A stretch of 6,290 bases of DNA from Alphaproteobacteria bacterium (GTDB taxonomy: Bacteria > Pseudomonadota > Alphaproteobacteria > Sphingomonadales > Sphingomonadaceae), in the NCBI GenBank assembly GCA_020249025.1, contig JADCGM010000406.1, forward strand, positions 1-6,290, written 5' to 3'. A program made the position numbers and the translations under genes. Numbering within the stretch: position 1 is the first letter of the stretch; each line of letters begins with the position of its first letter. The notes below the pieces were generated by a model, which searched no databases, was not told the origin of the DNA, and saw only the letters and a list, made by a program, of their open reading frames with translations. This document shows positions 1 through 6,059 of this stretch, in pieces.

Positions 1-1289
<1,289 letters not shown>

Positions 1290-1297
1290 GGTCTGAA

Positions 1298-1320
1298 CTC
1301 CTGGGCCGGTCGCCGACCGG
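1298..1320 (-). promoter_or_regulatory. fusA Shine-Dalgarno with a hairpin just upstream
   Basis: In the 51-nt rpsG-fusA gap, AGGAG (1298-1302) lies 8 nt before the fusA ATG. Just upstream is the perfect inverted repeat CCGGTC-GGC-GACCGG (1306-1320), a 6-bp stem with a 3-nt loop. It has no U-tract, so it is not an intrinsic terminator. It could influence ribosome access to fusA or stabilise the mRNA. The sequence is seen directly; the role is a guess. Confidence 0.5.
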
Positions 1321-1340
1321 GCGCGCCTAAGGCCTGATTG

Positions 1341-1811
1341 TTACCAACGATAGTGCGAGAAGGCGCGGTTGGCCTCGGCCATCCGGTGCGTGTCCTCGCG
1401 CTTCTTGACAGCGGTCCCGCGGTTGTTCGCGGCGTCCATGAGCTCGCCCGACAGGCGCGCCGACATGGTGTTCTCCGAACGGTTGCGGGCGGCGCCGATC
1501 AGCCAGCGGATGGCCAGCGCCTGCGAACGCTCCGGACGAACCTCGACCGGGACCTGGTAGGTCGCACCACCGACGCGACGGCTGCGGACCTCGATCATCG
1601 GGCGGACGTTGTTGAGCGCGTCGTGGAAGACGCCGATCGGCTCGCGGCGGGTGCGCTGCTCGATCGAATCGAGCGCACCGTACACGATGTTCTCGGCGAC
1701 CGACTTCTTGCCCTGCTGCATCACCATGTTCATGAACTTGGTGAGGGTGACATCCCCGAACCGGGGATCGGGCAGGATCTCGCGCTTTTCTGGGCGACGA
1801 CGACGGGACAT
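1341..1811 (-). CDS. rpsG: 30S ribosomal protein S7
   Basis: S7 is a primary 16S rRNA-binding protein that nucleates assembly of the 30S head and lines the mRNA exit/E-site region. The product is 156 residues, a usual length for bacterial S7. It opens with the conserved MSRRRRPEKREILPDPRFGD and carries the core segments MNMVMQQGKKSVAE, VGGATYQVPVEVRPER and RWLIGAARNR. It ends in RAFSHYRW. The ATG at 1811-1809 is preceded by GAGGA (1820-1824) at 8 nt, and the family N-terminus leaves no doubt about the start. It lies 83 nt after rpsL and 51 nt before fusA, the standard str order. In E. coli S7 represses its own operon by binding the rpsL-rpsG gap; the structured gap here is compatible with similar control, which is inference. 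Confidence 0.98.
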   Translation of the reverse strand: MSRRRRPEKREILPDPRFGDVTLTKFMNMVMQQGKKSVAENIVYGALDSIEQRTRREPIGVFHDALNNVRPMIEVRSRRVGGATYQVPVEVRPERSQALAIRWLIGAARNRSENTMSARLSGELMDAANNRGTAVKKREDTHRMAEANRAFSHYRW

Positions 1812-1844
1812 ATCGAAAGTCCTCTAACTCTCTTGGTTCTGCAC

Positions 1845-1862
1845 CCCGGCTCGAAGGCCGGG
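1845..1862 (-). promoter_or_regulatory. GC-rich hairpin upstream of rpsG
   Basis: Perfect inverted repeat in the mRNA sense: CCCGGC, loop CUUCGA, GCCGGG (6-bp stem). It lies about 20 nt upstream of the rpsG Shine-Dalgarno. There is no following U-run, so it is not an intrinsic terminator. Together with the neighbouring 1873-1890 hairpin it makes the rpsL-rpsG gap highly structured. A translational control element is possible. Confidence 0.5.
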
Positions 1863-1872
1863 ACAACTCTAC

Positions 1873-1890
1873 GCGGGGCTTGCGCCCCGC
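1873..1890 (-). promoter_or_regulatory. Hairpin with GCAA tetraloop just after rpsL
   Basis: In the transcribed sense it reads GCGGGGC-GCAA-GCCCCGC: a perfect 7-bp GC stem closed by a GNRA-type tetraloop. It starts 4 nt after the rpsL stop codon. It lacks a U-tract, so read-through into rpsG is expected. It may protect the 3' end of processed rpsL mRNA or form part of an S7-responsive structure. The structure is clear; the function is inferred. Confidence 0.55.
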
Positions 1891-1894
1891 CCGG

Positions 1895-2266
1895 TTACTT
1901 CGGCCGCTTGGCGCCGTACTTCGAACGGCTCTGCTTGCGGTCCTTGACGCCCTGCGTGTCGAGCACGCCGCGCAGCACGTGATAGCGGACGCCCGGAAGG
2001 TCCTTCACGCGGCCGCCACGGATGAGCACAACCGAGTGCTCCTGCAGGTTATGGCCTTCGCCCGGGATATAGCCGATGACCTCGAAGCCGTTGGTCAGGC
2101 GGATCTTGGCGACCTTGCGGAGCGCCGAGTTCGGCTTCTTCGGGGTCGTCGTGTAGACGCGGGTGCACACACCACGCTTCTGCGGATTCGACTGAAGCGC
2201 CGGCGCGGTCTCACGCGCCTTCTGCGGCTCACGACCCTTGCGGATCAGCTGGTTGATCGTCGGCAT
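1895..2266 (-). CDS. rpsL: 30S ribosomal protein S12
   Basis: S12 sits at the decoding centre of the 30S subunit and controls tRNA-selection accuracy; it is the classic streptomycin target gene. The protein is 123 residues. It begins MPTINQLIRKGREPQK, contains the decoding loop TTPKKPNSALRK (about residues 40-51) and the RGGRVKDLPGVRYH segment (83-96), and ends SKYGAKRPK. The lysines linked to streptomycin resistance when mutated (K43/K44 and K88, counting Met) are wild type. D89, the aspartate that RimO methylthiolates in E. coli, is present. The frame is open 69 codons further upstream, but that stretch is not S12-like and overlaps the leader, so the ATG at 2266-2264 is used. A modest GAGG (2278-2281) lies 11 nt upstream. 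This is the first gene of the str operon. Confidence 0.98.
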   Translation of the reverse strand: MPTINQLIRKGREPQKARETAPALQSNPQKRGVCTRVYTTTPKKPNSALRKVAKIRLTNGFEVIGYIPGEGHNLQEHSVVLIRGGRVKDLPGVRYHVLRGVLDTQGVKDRKQSRSKYGAKRPK

Positions 2267-2342
2267 GCGTTCTAAAGCCTCGAACCTTCTGCGGCCGCCG
2301 GAACGGCCAAATCTCACCGGCACCGCAAACATGCGCCATGGC

Positions 2343-2364
2343 AAAACGCCGCCCGGAGGGCGGC
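2343..2364 (-). promoter_or_regulatory. Attenuator-like hairpin in the rpsL leader
   Basis: In the transcribed sense: GCCGCCC (2364-2358), loop TCC, GGGCGGC (2354-2348), one G, then UUUU (2346-2343). The stem is a perfect 7-bp GC helix followed by a short U-run, the form of a weak intrinsic terminator. It lies between the proposed promoter (2484-2512) and the rpsL ATG, about 77 nt before the start, so in this operon it would act as an attenuator or partial terminator. It could also end read-through transcripts from the amidohydrolase gene (stop at 2541). No complementary antiterminator helix was worked out. Confidence 0.5.
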
Positions 2365-2443
2365 TGCCAGGGTGTGGCGCGGCCGGTAGCTCGATGGCTC
2401 CGATGCCGGACCTCACACATCGCTGTGCAATTTCATTCGCAAC

Positions 2444-2470
2444 CAGACCGGAGCCGGAACCCCGGGTCTG
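2444..2470 (-). promoter_or_regulatory. Hairpin at the 5' end of the predicted str leader
   Basis: An inverted repeat pairs CAGACC (2470-2465, minus sense) with GGTCTG (2449-2444). Inside it, GGGG can pair with CTCC around a TTCCGG loop, with one bulged C. It begins about 7 nt after the expected transcription start, so it would form the 5' cap structure of the leader RNA. There is no U-tract. The role is unknown; transcript stability is one option. Confidence 0.35.
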
Positions 2471-2483
2471 CAAGCGAGGCGCG

Positions 2484-2512
2484 CCTATACGCGCCCGCCG
2501 GGCTCAGGTCAA
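2484..2512 (-). promoter_or_regulatory. Candidate sigma70 promoter of the str operon
   Basis: On the minus strand, TTGACC (2512-2507) is followed after exactly 17 nt by TATAGG (2489-2484). Expected initiation is near 2477, which gives a leader of about 210 nt before rpsL. It sits in the 274-bp gap between the amidohydrolase stop and rpsL, where a highly expressed ribosomal operon should have its promoter. It is the best -35/-10 pair I found on that strand. The hexamers are seen; use as a promoter is inferred. Confidence 0.6.
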
Positions 2513-2540
2513 CAGGGGGCGCGGAGCCGTCAGGCTGGCA

Positions 2541-3815
2541 TTACTTCACGCCCTTCTCGACCTTGCCGCCCTTCATGACGAAGGCGACCTTTTCGAGAAG
2601 GCGCACATCGCTGGTCGGATCGCCGGCAACCGCCACGATGTCACCGTAGCGACCCGGCGCGATCGCGCCGAGATCAGCCGTCCGCCCGAGCGCCTCGGCG
2701 GCGACCGACGTCGCCGACTGGATCGCCTGCATCGGCGTCTGGCCATAGCGGACCATCCAGGCAAACTGGCGCGCGACCTGATCGTGCGGATAGACGCCCG
2801 CGTCCGTGCCGTAGACCATCTTCACGCCGGCCTGGACGGCCTTGCGGAAGTTGTCCCGCTGCACCTGCGCGATCTCGCGATCCTTGCGGAGATTGTCCTC
2901 AAGCACGCCGTTCTTGGCGCCTTCGGCCTGCGTGTATTCGCTGTTGTAGATGTCCATCGACAGATAGGTGCCGCGCTCCCTGGCGAGCTTGATGCCCTCG
3001 TCGTCGATGAGGCTGGCGTGTTCGATCGTGTCGATGCCGCCGCGGATCGCGGCCTTGATGCCGGCGGCGCCGTGCGCGTGTGCGGCGACCTTCAGGCCCC
3101 ACATATGGGCTTCCTCTGCGATGGCCCGCAATTCGGCCTCGGTCATCTGTTGCTGGCCGGGCTCGGTATTGCGCGAGAAGACGCCGCCGGTCGCGCAGAC
3201 CTTGATGACCTGCGCGCCCGCCTTGCGCTGCTCGCGCACGCGCTGGCGCCCCTGCTCGACACTGTCGACCAGCGCCGGGCTCTTCTGATCCATCGACGGC
3301 GGGAAGAAGGTGCTGTCGCAGTGCCCGCCGGTCGCACCGAGCGCATATCCTGCGCCGATCACGCGCGGGCCGTGGATGATCCCGATATCGACCGCATCGC
3401 GGACACCGATGTCGGCATAGAAGTCGGCACCGACGTTCCGGATGGTCGTAAATCCGGCCGCGAGCATCTTCTTGGCGTTCTCCGCGGCCGCGACGGTCCA
3501 GACCGAGTCCGAATACTGCAGGTAATTGTACCCGCCGATCTCCGGCACGCTCGACAGATGAACATGCATGTCGATCAGGCCCGGAAGGATCGTCATGCCC
3601 GGCAGGTCGACGCGGCGCGCGCCCTCCGGCGCGACAGGTGCCGGCTGGCCACCACTGGACACTGCAACGATTCGGCCGTCGGTGACGACCACAACAGGCT
3701 TGCTGACGACCTTGCCGGCGAGCACGTCAACCATCCGGTCGGCAGTGACAACAACGGTCTCGGCCTGCGCCGCGGTCGACATGAGGAGCGAGAAGGCAAG
3801 CAACAGGCAGCGCAT
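2541..3815 (-). CDS. Secreted prolidase-like metal-dependent amidohydrolase
   Basis: This is a 424-residue amidohydrolase-superfamily enzyme of the imidazolonepropionase/Xaa-Pro-dipeptidase-like branch. It is predicted to cleave an amide or peptide bond with a metal centre in a TIM barrel. Residues 1-18 form a signal peptide (hydrophobic LLLAFSLL, cleavage after AQA), so it likely acts in the periplasm. Metal-site candidates are clear: HVH (H84, H86) in LPGLIDMHVH, K205 in VIKVCATGG (the usual carbamylated bridging lysine), H246/H248 in AAHAHG, H266 in IEHAS and D338 in YGTDAG. The C-terminal LGAIAPGRYGDIVAVAGDP is the usual return to the small beta domain. GGAGGA (3822-3827) sits 6 nt before the ATG. 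Related Caulobacter enzymes cleave dipeptides with C-terminal Arg or Lys, but the substrate here cannot be read from sequence. It lies 69 nt downstream of marR on the same strand, so it may be co-transcribed. A link to tyrosine use (peptide scavenging) is only suggestive. Confidence 0.9.
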   Translation of the reverse strand: MRCLLLAFSLLMSTAAQAETVVVTADRMVDVLAGKVVSKPVVVVTDGRIVAVSSGGQPAPVAPEGARRVDLPGMTILPGLIDMHVHLSSVPEIGGYNYLQYSDSVWTVAAAENAKKMLAAGFTTIRNVGADFYADIGVRDAVDIGIIHGPRVIGAGYALGATGGHCDSTFFPPSMDQKSPALVDSVEQGRQRVREQRKAGAQVIKVCATGGVFSRNTEPGQQQMTEAELRAIAEEAHMWGLKVAAHAHGAAGIKAAIRGGIDTIEHASLIDDEGIKLARERGTYLSMDIYNSEYTQAEGAKNGVLEDNLRKDREIAQVQRDNFRKAVQAGVKMVYGTDAGVYPHDQVARQFAWMVRYGQTPMQAIQSATSVAAEALGRTADLGAIAPGRYGDIVAVAGDPTSDVRLLEKVAFVMKGGKVEKGVK

Positions 3816-3842
3816 TGGGGATCCTCCATCAGGCTGGGCCGC

Positions 3843-3870
3843 AGGCTAGCAGGCCGAGACGCCTGCGCAA
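3843..3870 (-). promoter_or_regulatory. Possible promoter for the amidohydrolase gene
   Basis: On the minus strand, TTGCGC (3870-3865) and TAGCCT (3848-3843) are separated by 16 nt, upstream of the amidohydrolase Shine-Dalgarno and start. TGCTAGCCT also resembles the alphaproteobacterial GCTA-type -10. The spacer contains the inverted repeat GCAGGC-6 nt-GCCTGC (3849-3866), which has no U-run and so is not a clear marR terminator. Both elements are weak matches, and the gene may instead be read from the marR promoter. Confidence 0.3.
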
Positions 3871-3884
3871 CGCTCTCCGTCCTG

Positions 3885-4328
3885 TCAGTCTCCGATCACC
3901 GCGGCGTCGATCCGTTCGAGGAACCCGGCCAGCGCCCGCCGCTCGCCAGCGGTCAGGCAGCTGAAGATCTCCGCTTCCATCTCCAGCGCCTTGGGCGCCA
4001 CGGTCGCGTATAGGTCACGCCCCGCGGGCGACAGCGACAGGAGATGCGAGCGCTTGTCGTCGGGATTCGGGCTCCGCGTGACCAGGCCGCGGTCGACCAG
4101 CGCGATCGCGGCCCGGCTGACCGTCACCTTGTCCATGCCGGTGAAGACCCCGATCGCCTGCTGCGTCGTCCGGCCCTCCTCCGCGATCACCGCCACGAGC
4201 CGCCATTCCGGAATGCTCAGGCCGAACAGCGCTGCGTAAACTCCTGCGATGCGCTCGCTGACGAGGTTCGAGGTGAACGAGAGCCGGTAGGGGAGGAATT
4301 CGCGGAGCCGGAGCGTTTGGTTGGTCAT
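3885..4328 (-). CDS. MarR-family transcriptional regulator
   Basis: A 147-residue winged-helix regulator of usual MarR length. Segments in order: an N-terminal dimerisation helix (to about 30), IPEWRLVAVIAEEG (39-52, typical MarR helix), TTQQAIGVFTGMDKVTVSRAAIALVDRGLV (helix-turn-helix, about 54-83) and the wing with its signature R-P-DDKR-L motif (RSPNPDDKRSHLLSLS, 86-101). A C-terminal dimerisation helix closes the protein. It is divergent from hppD, and the shared gap holds two matched palindromes, so autorepression plus control of hppD-VOC is the likely job. The ligand is unknown; a tyrosine-pathway intermediate is a guess. I chose the ATG at 4328-4326. A GTG at 4334-4332 is an alternative adding two residues, and neither start has a good Shine-Dalgarno. 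A three-codon ATG-TGG-TCA-TGA at 4336-4325 ends over the marR ATG (ATGA). Confidence 0.92.
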   Translation of the reverse strand: MTNQTLRLREFLPYRLSFTSNLVSERIAGVYAALFGLSIPEWRLVAVIAEEGRTTQQAIGVFTGMDKVTVSRAAIALVDRGLVTRSPNPDDKRSHLLSLSPAGRDLYATVAPKALEMEAEIFSCLTAGERRALAGFLERIDAAVIGD

Positions 4329-4336
4329 GACCACAT

Positions 4337-4352
4337 GGTAACAATTGACACC
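4337..4352 (+). promoter_or_regulatory. Predicted MarR operator 1
   Basis: GGTAACAATTGACACC is an imperfect palindrome. It matches operator 2 (4375-4390, read on the minus strand) at 14 of 16 positions, and at 16 of 18 when the flanking T and A are included. It covers the TTGACA -35 of hppD and lies in the marR leader just after that gene's likely start site. A bound dimer would block both transcripts. The repeat is seen directly; binding by the adjacent MarR protein is inferred from family behaviour. Confidence 0.7.
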
Positions 4353-4375
4353 ACTCCGGCAATGCGGATTATATG
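4345..4375 (+). promoter_or_regulatory. Candidate promoter of hppD
   Basis: A perfect -35 TTGACA (4345-4350) is followed by an AT-rich stretch, ATTATATGG, at 4368-4376. The -10 could be TATATG (4370-4375, spacer 19) or TTATAT (4369-4374, spacer 18). Expected initiation near 4381-4382 falls inside operator 2 and leaves a leader of about 35 nt. The long spacer suggests a promoter weak without help or one tuned for regulation. Confidence 0.6.
4368..4373 (-). promoter_or_regulatory. Candidate -10 of marR (TATAAT)
   Basis: The same AT-rich stretch read on the minus strand is a perfect TATAAT, 40 nt before the marR ATG. It predicts initiation near 4361 and a leader of about 33 nt. A -35 at the right distance (TCAGGT, 4396-4391) is poor. 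The divergent marR and hppD promoters would thus share their -10 region. Confidence 0.5.
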
Positions 4376-4390
4376 GTATCGATTGTTACC
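4375..4390 (-). promoter_or_regulatory. Predicted MarR operator 2
   Basis: Read on the minus strand it is GGTAACAATCGATACC, the better palindrome of the pair (GGTA at one end, TACC at the other). It sits 38 bp centre-to-centre from operator 1 in opposite orientation. It overlaps the expected hppD start site and lies between the -10 and -35 of marR. Two sites at nearly the same spacing on the helix face fit binding of two dimers. Confidence 0.7.
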
Positions 4391-4416
4391 ACCTGACGTC
4401 CGCGAAAGGCTGCCCC

Positions 4417-5520
4417 ATGCCCGACCTCTTCGAGAACCCGCTCGGCCTCGACGGCTTCGAATTCGTCGAATTCTGCGCTCCCGAGAAGGGCCTGCTCGAG
4501 CCGGTCTTCGAGCGCATGGGCTTCACCTGCGTCGCCCGCCACCGCTCGAAGGACGTGGATTTGTGGCGACAGGGCTCGATTAACCTCATCGCCAACTACG
4601 AGCCGAAGTCGCCGGCGGCCTATTTCGCCGCCGAGCATGGCCCGTCGGCGTGCGGGATGGCGTTCCGCGTCAGGAATGCGAAGGTCGCTTATGAGGAAGC
4701 GCTGGCGCGCGGGGCCGAGCCGGTCGAGACCCGGACCGGGCCGATGGAGCTGCGCATCCCCGCGATCCGCGGCATCGGCGGCGCCATCGTCTATCTCGTC
4801 GACCGCTACGAAGGCGCGGCGTCGGGTGGCGGCCTGACCATCTACGACATCGACTTCGAATATCTGGAGGGCGTCGAGCGCAACCCGCGCGGCGCGGGCT
4901 TCACGGTGATCGACCACCTGACCCACAACGTCTACGGCGGCCGCATGGATCACTGGGCGCGCTTCTACGAGCGCATCTTCAACTTCCGCGAGATCCGCTA
5001 CTTCGACATCAAGGGCGAGTACACCGGCCTGACGAGCCGCGCGATGACCGCCCCCGACGGCAAGATCCGCATCCCCCTCAACGAGGAGGGCAAGGGCGGC
5101 GGCGGCCAGATCGAGGAGTTCCTCCGCGCCTACAATGGCGAGGGCATCCAGCACATCGCCTTCGCCTGCGATGACCTCATCGCCGGTTGGGACGACCTCA
5201 AGCAGCGCGGCACCCCGTTCATGAGCCCGCCGCCCGCCACCTATTACGAGATGCTCGACGAGCGCCTCCCCGGGCACGGCGAGCCGGCCGACGAGCTCCA
5301 GAAGCGCGGCATCCTGCTCGACGGCTCGACCGAGAAGGGCGACCCGCGACTGCTCCTGCAGATCTTCTCCGAGACGCAGATCGGTCCGGTGTTCTTCGAG
5401 TTCATCCAGCGAAAGAAGGACGAGGGCTTCGGCGAGGGCAACTTCACCGCACTGTTCAAGTCGATCGAGCGCGACCAGCTCAAGCGCGGCGCGATCCCGG
5501 CGACGGAGGCGGCGGAATGA
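4417..5520 (+). CDS. hppD: 4-hydroxyphenylpyruvate dioxygenase
   Basis: This Fe(II) enzyme converts 4-hydroxyphenylpyruvate and O2 to homogentisate and CO2, the second step of tyrosine breakdown in the cytoplasm. The 367-residue length matches bacterial HPPD. It has two VOC domains: an N-terminal one (about 12-135, FEFVEFC...IVYLVDR) and a catalytic C-terminal one (about 160-345). The 2-His-1-Glu iron site is intact: H167 in IDHLTHNV, H246 in GIQHIAF and E328 in GPVFFEFIQRK. The C-terminal signature GFGEGNFTALFKSIERDQ is complete. The start is the ATG at 4417, with GAAAGG (4404-4409) 7 nt upstream; the in-frame extension to 4345 would run through the promoter and is not HPPD-like. It is divergent from marR, with two operators between them, and its stop overlaps the next gene (ATGA). 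Nothing suggests damage. Homogentisate-consuming genes are not in the window. Confidence 0.97.
   Translation: MPDLFENPLGLDGFEFVEFCAPEKGLLEPVFERMGFTCVARHRSKDVDLWRQGSINLIANYEPKSPAAYFAAEHGPSACGMAFRVRNAKVAYEEALARGAEPVETRTGPMELRIPAIRGIGGAIVYLVDRYEGAASGGGLTIYDIDFEYLEGVERNPRGAGFTVIDHLTHNVYGGRMDHWARFYERIFNFREIRYFDIKGEYTGLTSRAMTAPDGKIRIPLNEEGKGGGGQIEEFLRAYNGEGIQHIAFACDDLIAGWDDLKQRGTPFMSPPPATYYEMLDERLPGHGEPADELQKRGILLDGSTEKGDPRLLLQIFSETQIGPVFFEFIQRKKDEGFGEGNFTALFKSIERDQLKRGAIPATEAAE
5505..5509 (+). promoter_or_regulatory. Strong Shine-Dalgarno for the VOC gene inside hppD
   Basis: GGAGG lies within the last hppD codons, 7 nt before the ATG at 5517. It fixes the start of the downstream gene at the ATGA overlap and supports translational coupling with hppD. 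Confidence 0.8.
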
Positions 5521-6059
5521 CCCCGCCCTTCGCGCTGTCGCGCATCCACCATGTCGCCTACCGCTGCAAGGACGCCAAGGAGACGGCGGACTGGTACCGC
5601 CGCGTGCTCGGCATGGAGTTCACCACCGCCTTCTCCGAGGACCATGTGCCCTCGACCGGGGCCTACGACCCCTACATGCACATCTTCCTCGACGCCGGCG
5701 GCGGCAATGTGCTGGCCTTCTTCGAGCTGCCGAACCAGCCCGAGATGGGGCGCGACACGAACACCCCGGCCTGGGTCCAGCACCTCGCCTTCGAGGTCCC
5801 GTCGATGGAGGCGCTGCTCGCCGCCAAGGCGCACATCGAGGCGCAGGGCATCGACGTGATCGGCCCGACCTATCACGGCATCTTCAAGTCGATCTATTTC
5901 TTCGACCCCAACGGCCATCGCCTCGAGCTCGCCTGCAATATCGGCACGCCCGAGCAGCACGCCGAACTGAAGCGCCTTGCGCCGCTGATGCTCGAGGAGT
6001 GGAGCCAGACCAAGACCGCGCCGCGGCATGCGGCGTGGCTGCATAGCGAGCCGAAGTAG
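5517..6059 (+). CDS. Small VOC-superfamily (glyoxalase/dioxygenase-fold) protein
   Basis: A 180-residue protein with a single glyoxalase/extradiol-dioxygenase (VOC) unit. The two beta-alpha-beta-beta-beta halves are visible: ALSRIHHVAYRCKDAKETADWYRRVLGMEF (6-35) through NVLAFFELP (64-72), then WVQHLAFEV (86-94) through SIYFFDPNGHRLELAC (125-140). Plausible metal ligands, by analogy with the fold, are H11 or H12, E70, H89 and E137, so a metal enzyme is likely. About 35 residues after the fold form a polar, helical C-terminal tail. The exact reaction cannot be read. It is not HPPD (half the size) nor homogentisate 1,2-dioxygenase (a cupin). It overlaps hppD by 4 nt and has GGAGG 7 nt upstream, so it is co-translated with hppD and presumably acts on a tyrosine-pathway or related aromatic compound. 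Isomerase, lyase and ring-cleavage roles remain open. Confidence 0.88.
   Translation: MTPPFALSRIHHVAYRCKDAKETADWYRRVLGMEFTTAFSEDHVPSTGAYDPYMHIFLDAGGGNVLAFFELPNQPEMGRDTNTPAWVQHLAFEVPSMEALLAAKAHIEAQGIDVIGPTYHGIFKSIYFFDPNGHRLELACNIGTPEQHAELKRLAPLMLEEWSQTKTAPRHAAWLHSEPK

Noticed and set aside
2267..2473. A 69-codon in-frame extension of S12
   Set aside because: S12 starts at MPTINQ in all bacteria I know. The extension lies in the structured leader and encodes nothing familiar.
3849..3866. Hairpin GCAGGC-GCCTGC as terminator of marR
   Set aside because: The stem is only 6 bp with no following U-run on the minus strand, too weak to call a terminator.
2238..4013. A 591-codon open frame on the plus strand across the rpsL leader and amidohydrolase region
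   Set aside because: It is antisense to a clear amidohydrolase with intact catalytic residues and signal peptide. Its translation is Arg/Ala/Asp-rich low-complexity of the kind GC-rich codon bias creates.
4345..4416. An N-terminal extension of HPPD from the TTG at 4345
   Set aside because: The TTG is part of the -35 hexamer, the extension would cover promoter and operator, and it is unlike HPPD N-termini. The ATG at 4417 has a Shine-Dalgarno.
4369..5277. A 302-codon minus-strand frame opposite hppD
   Set aside because: It is antisense to an intact HPPD with its full iron site and is a codon-bias shadow.
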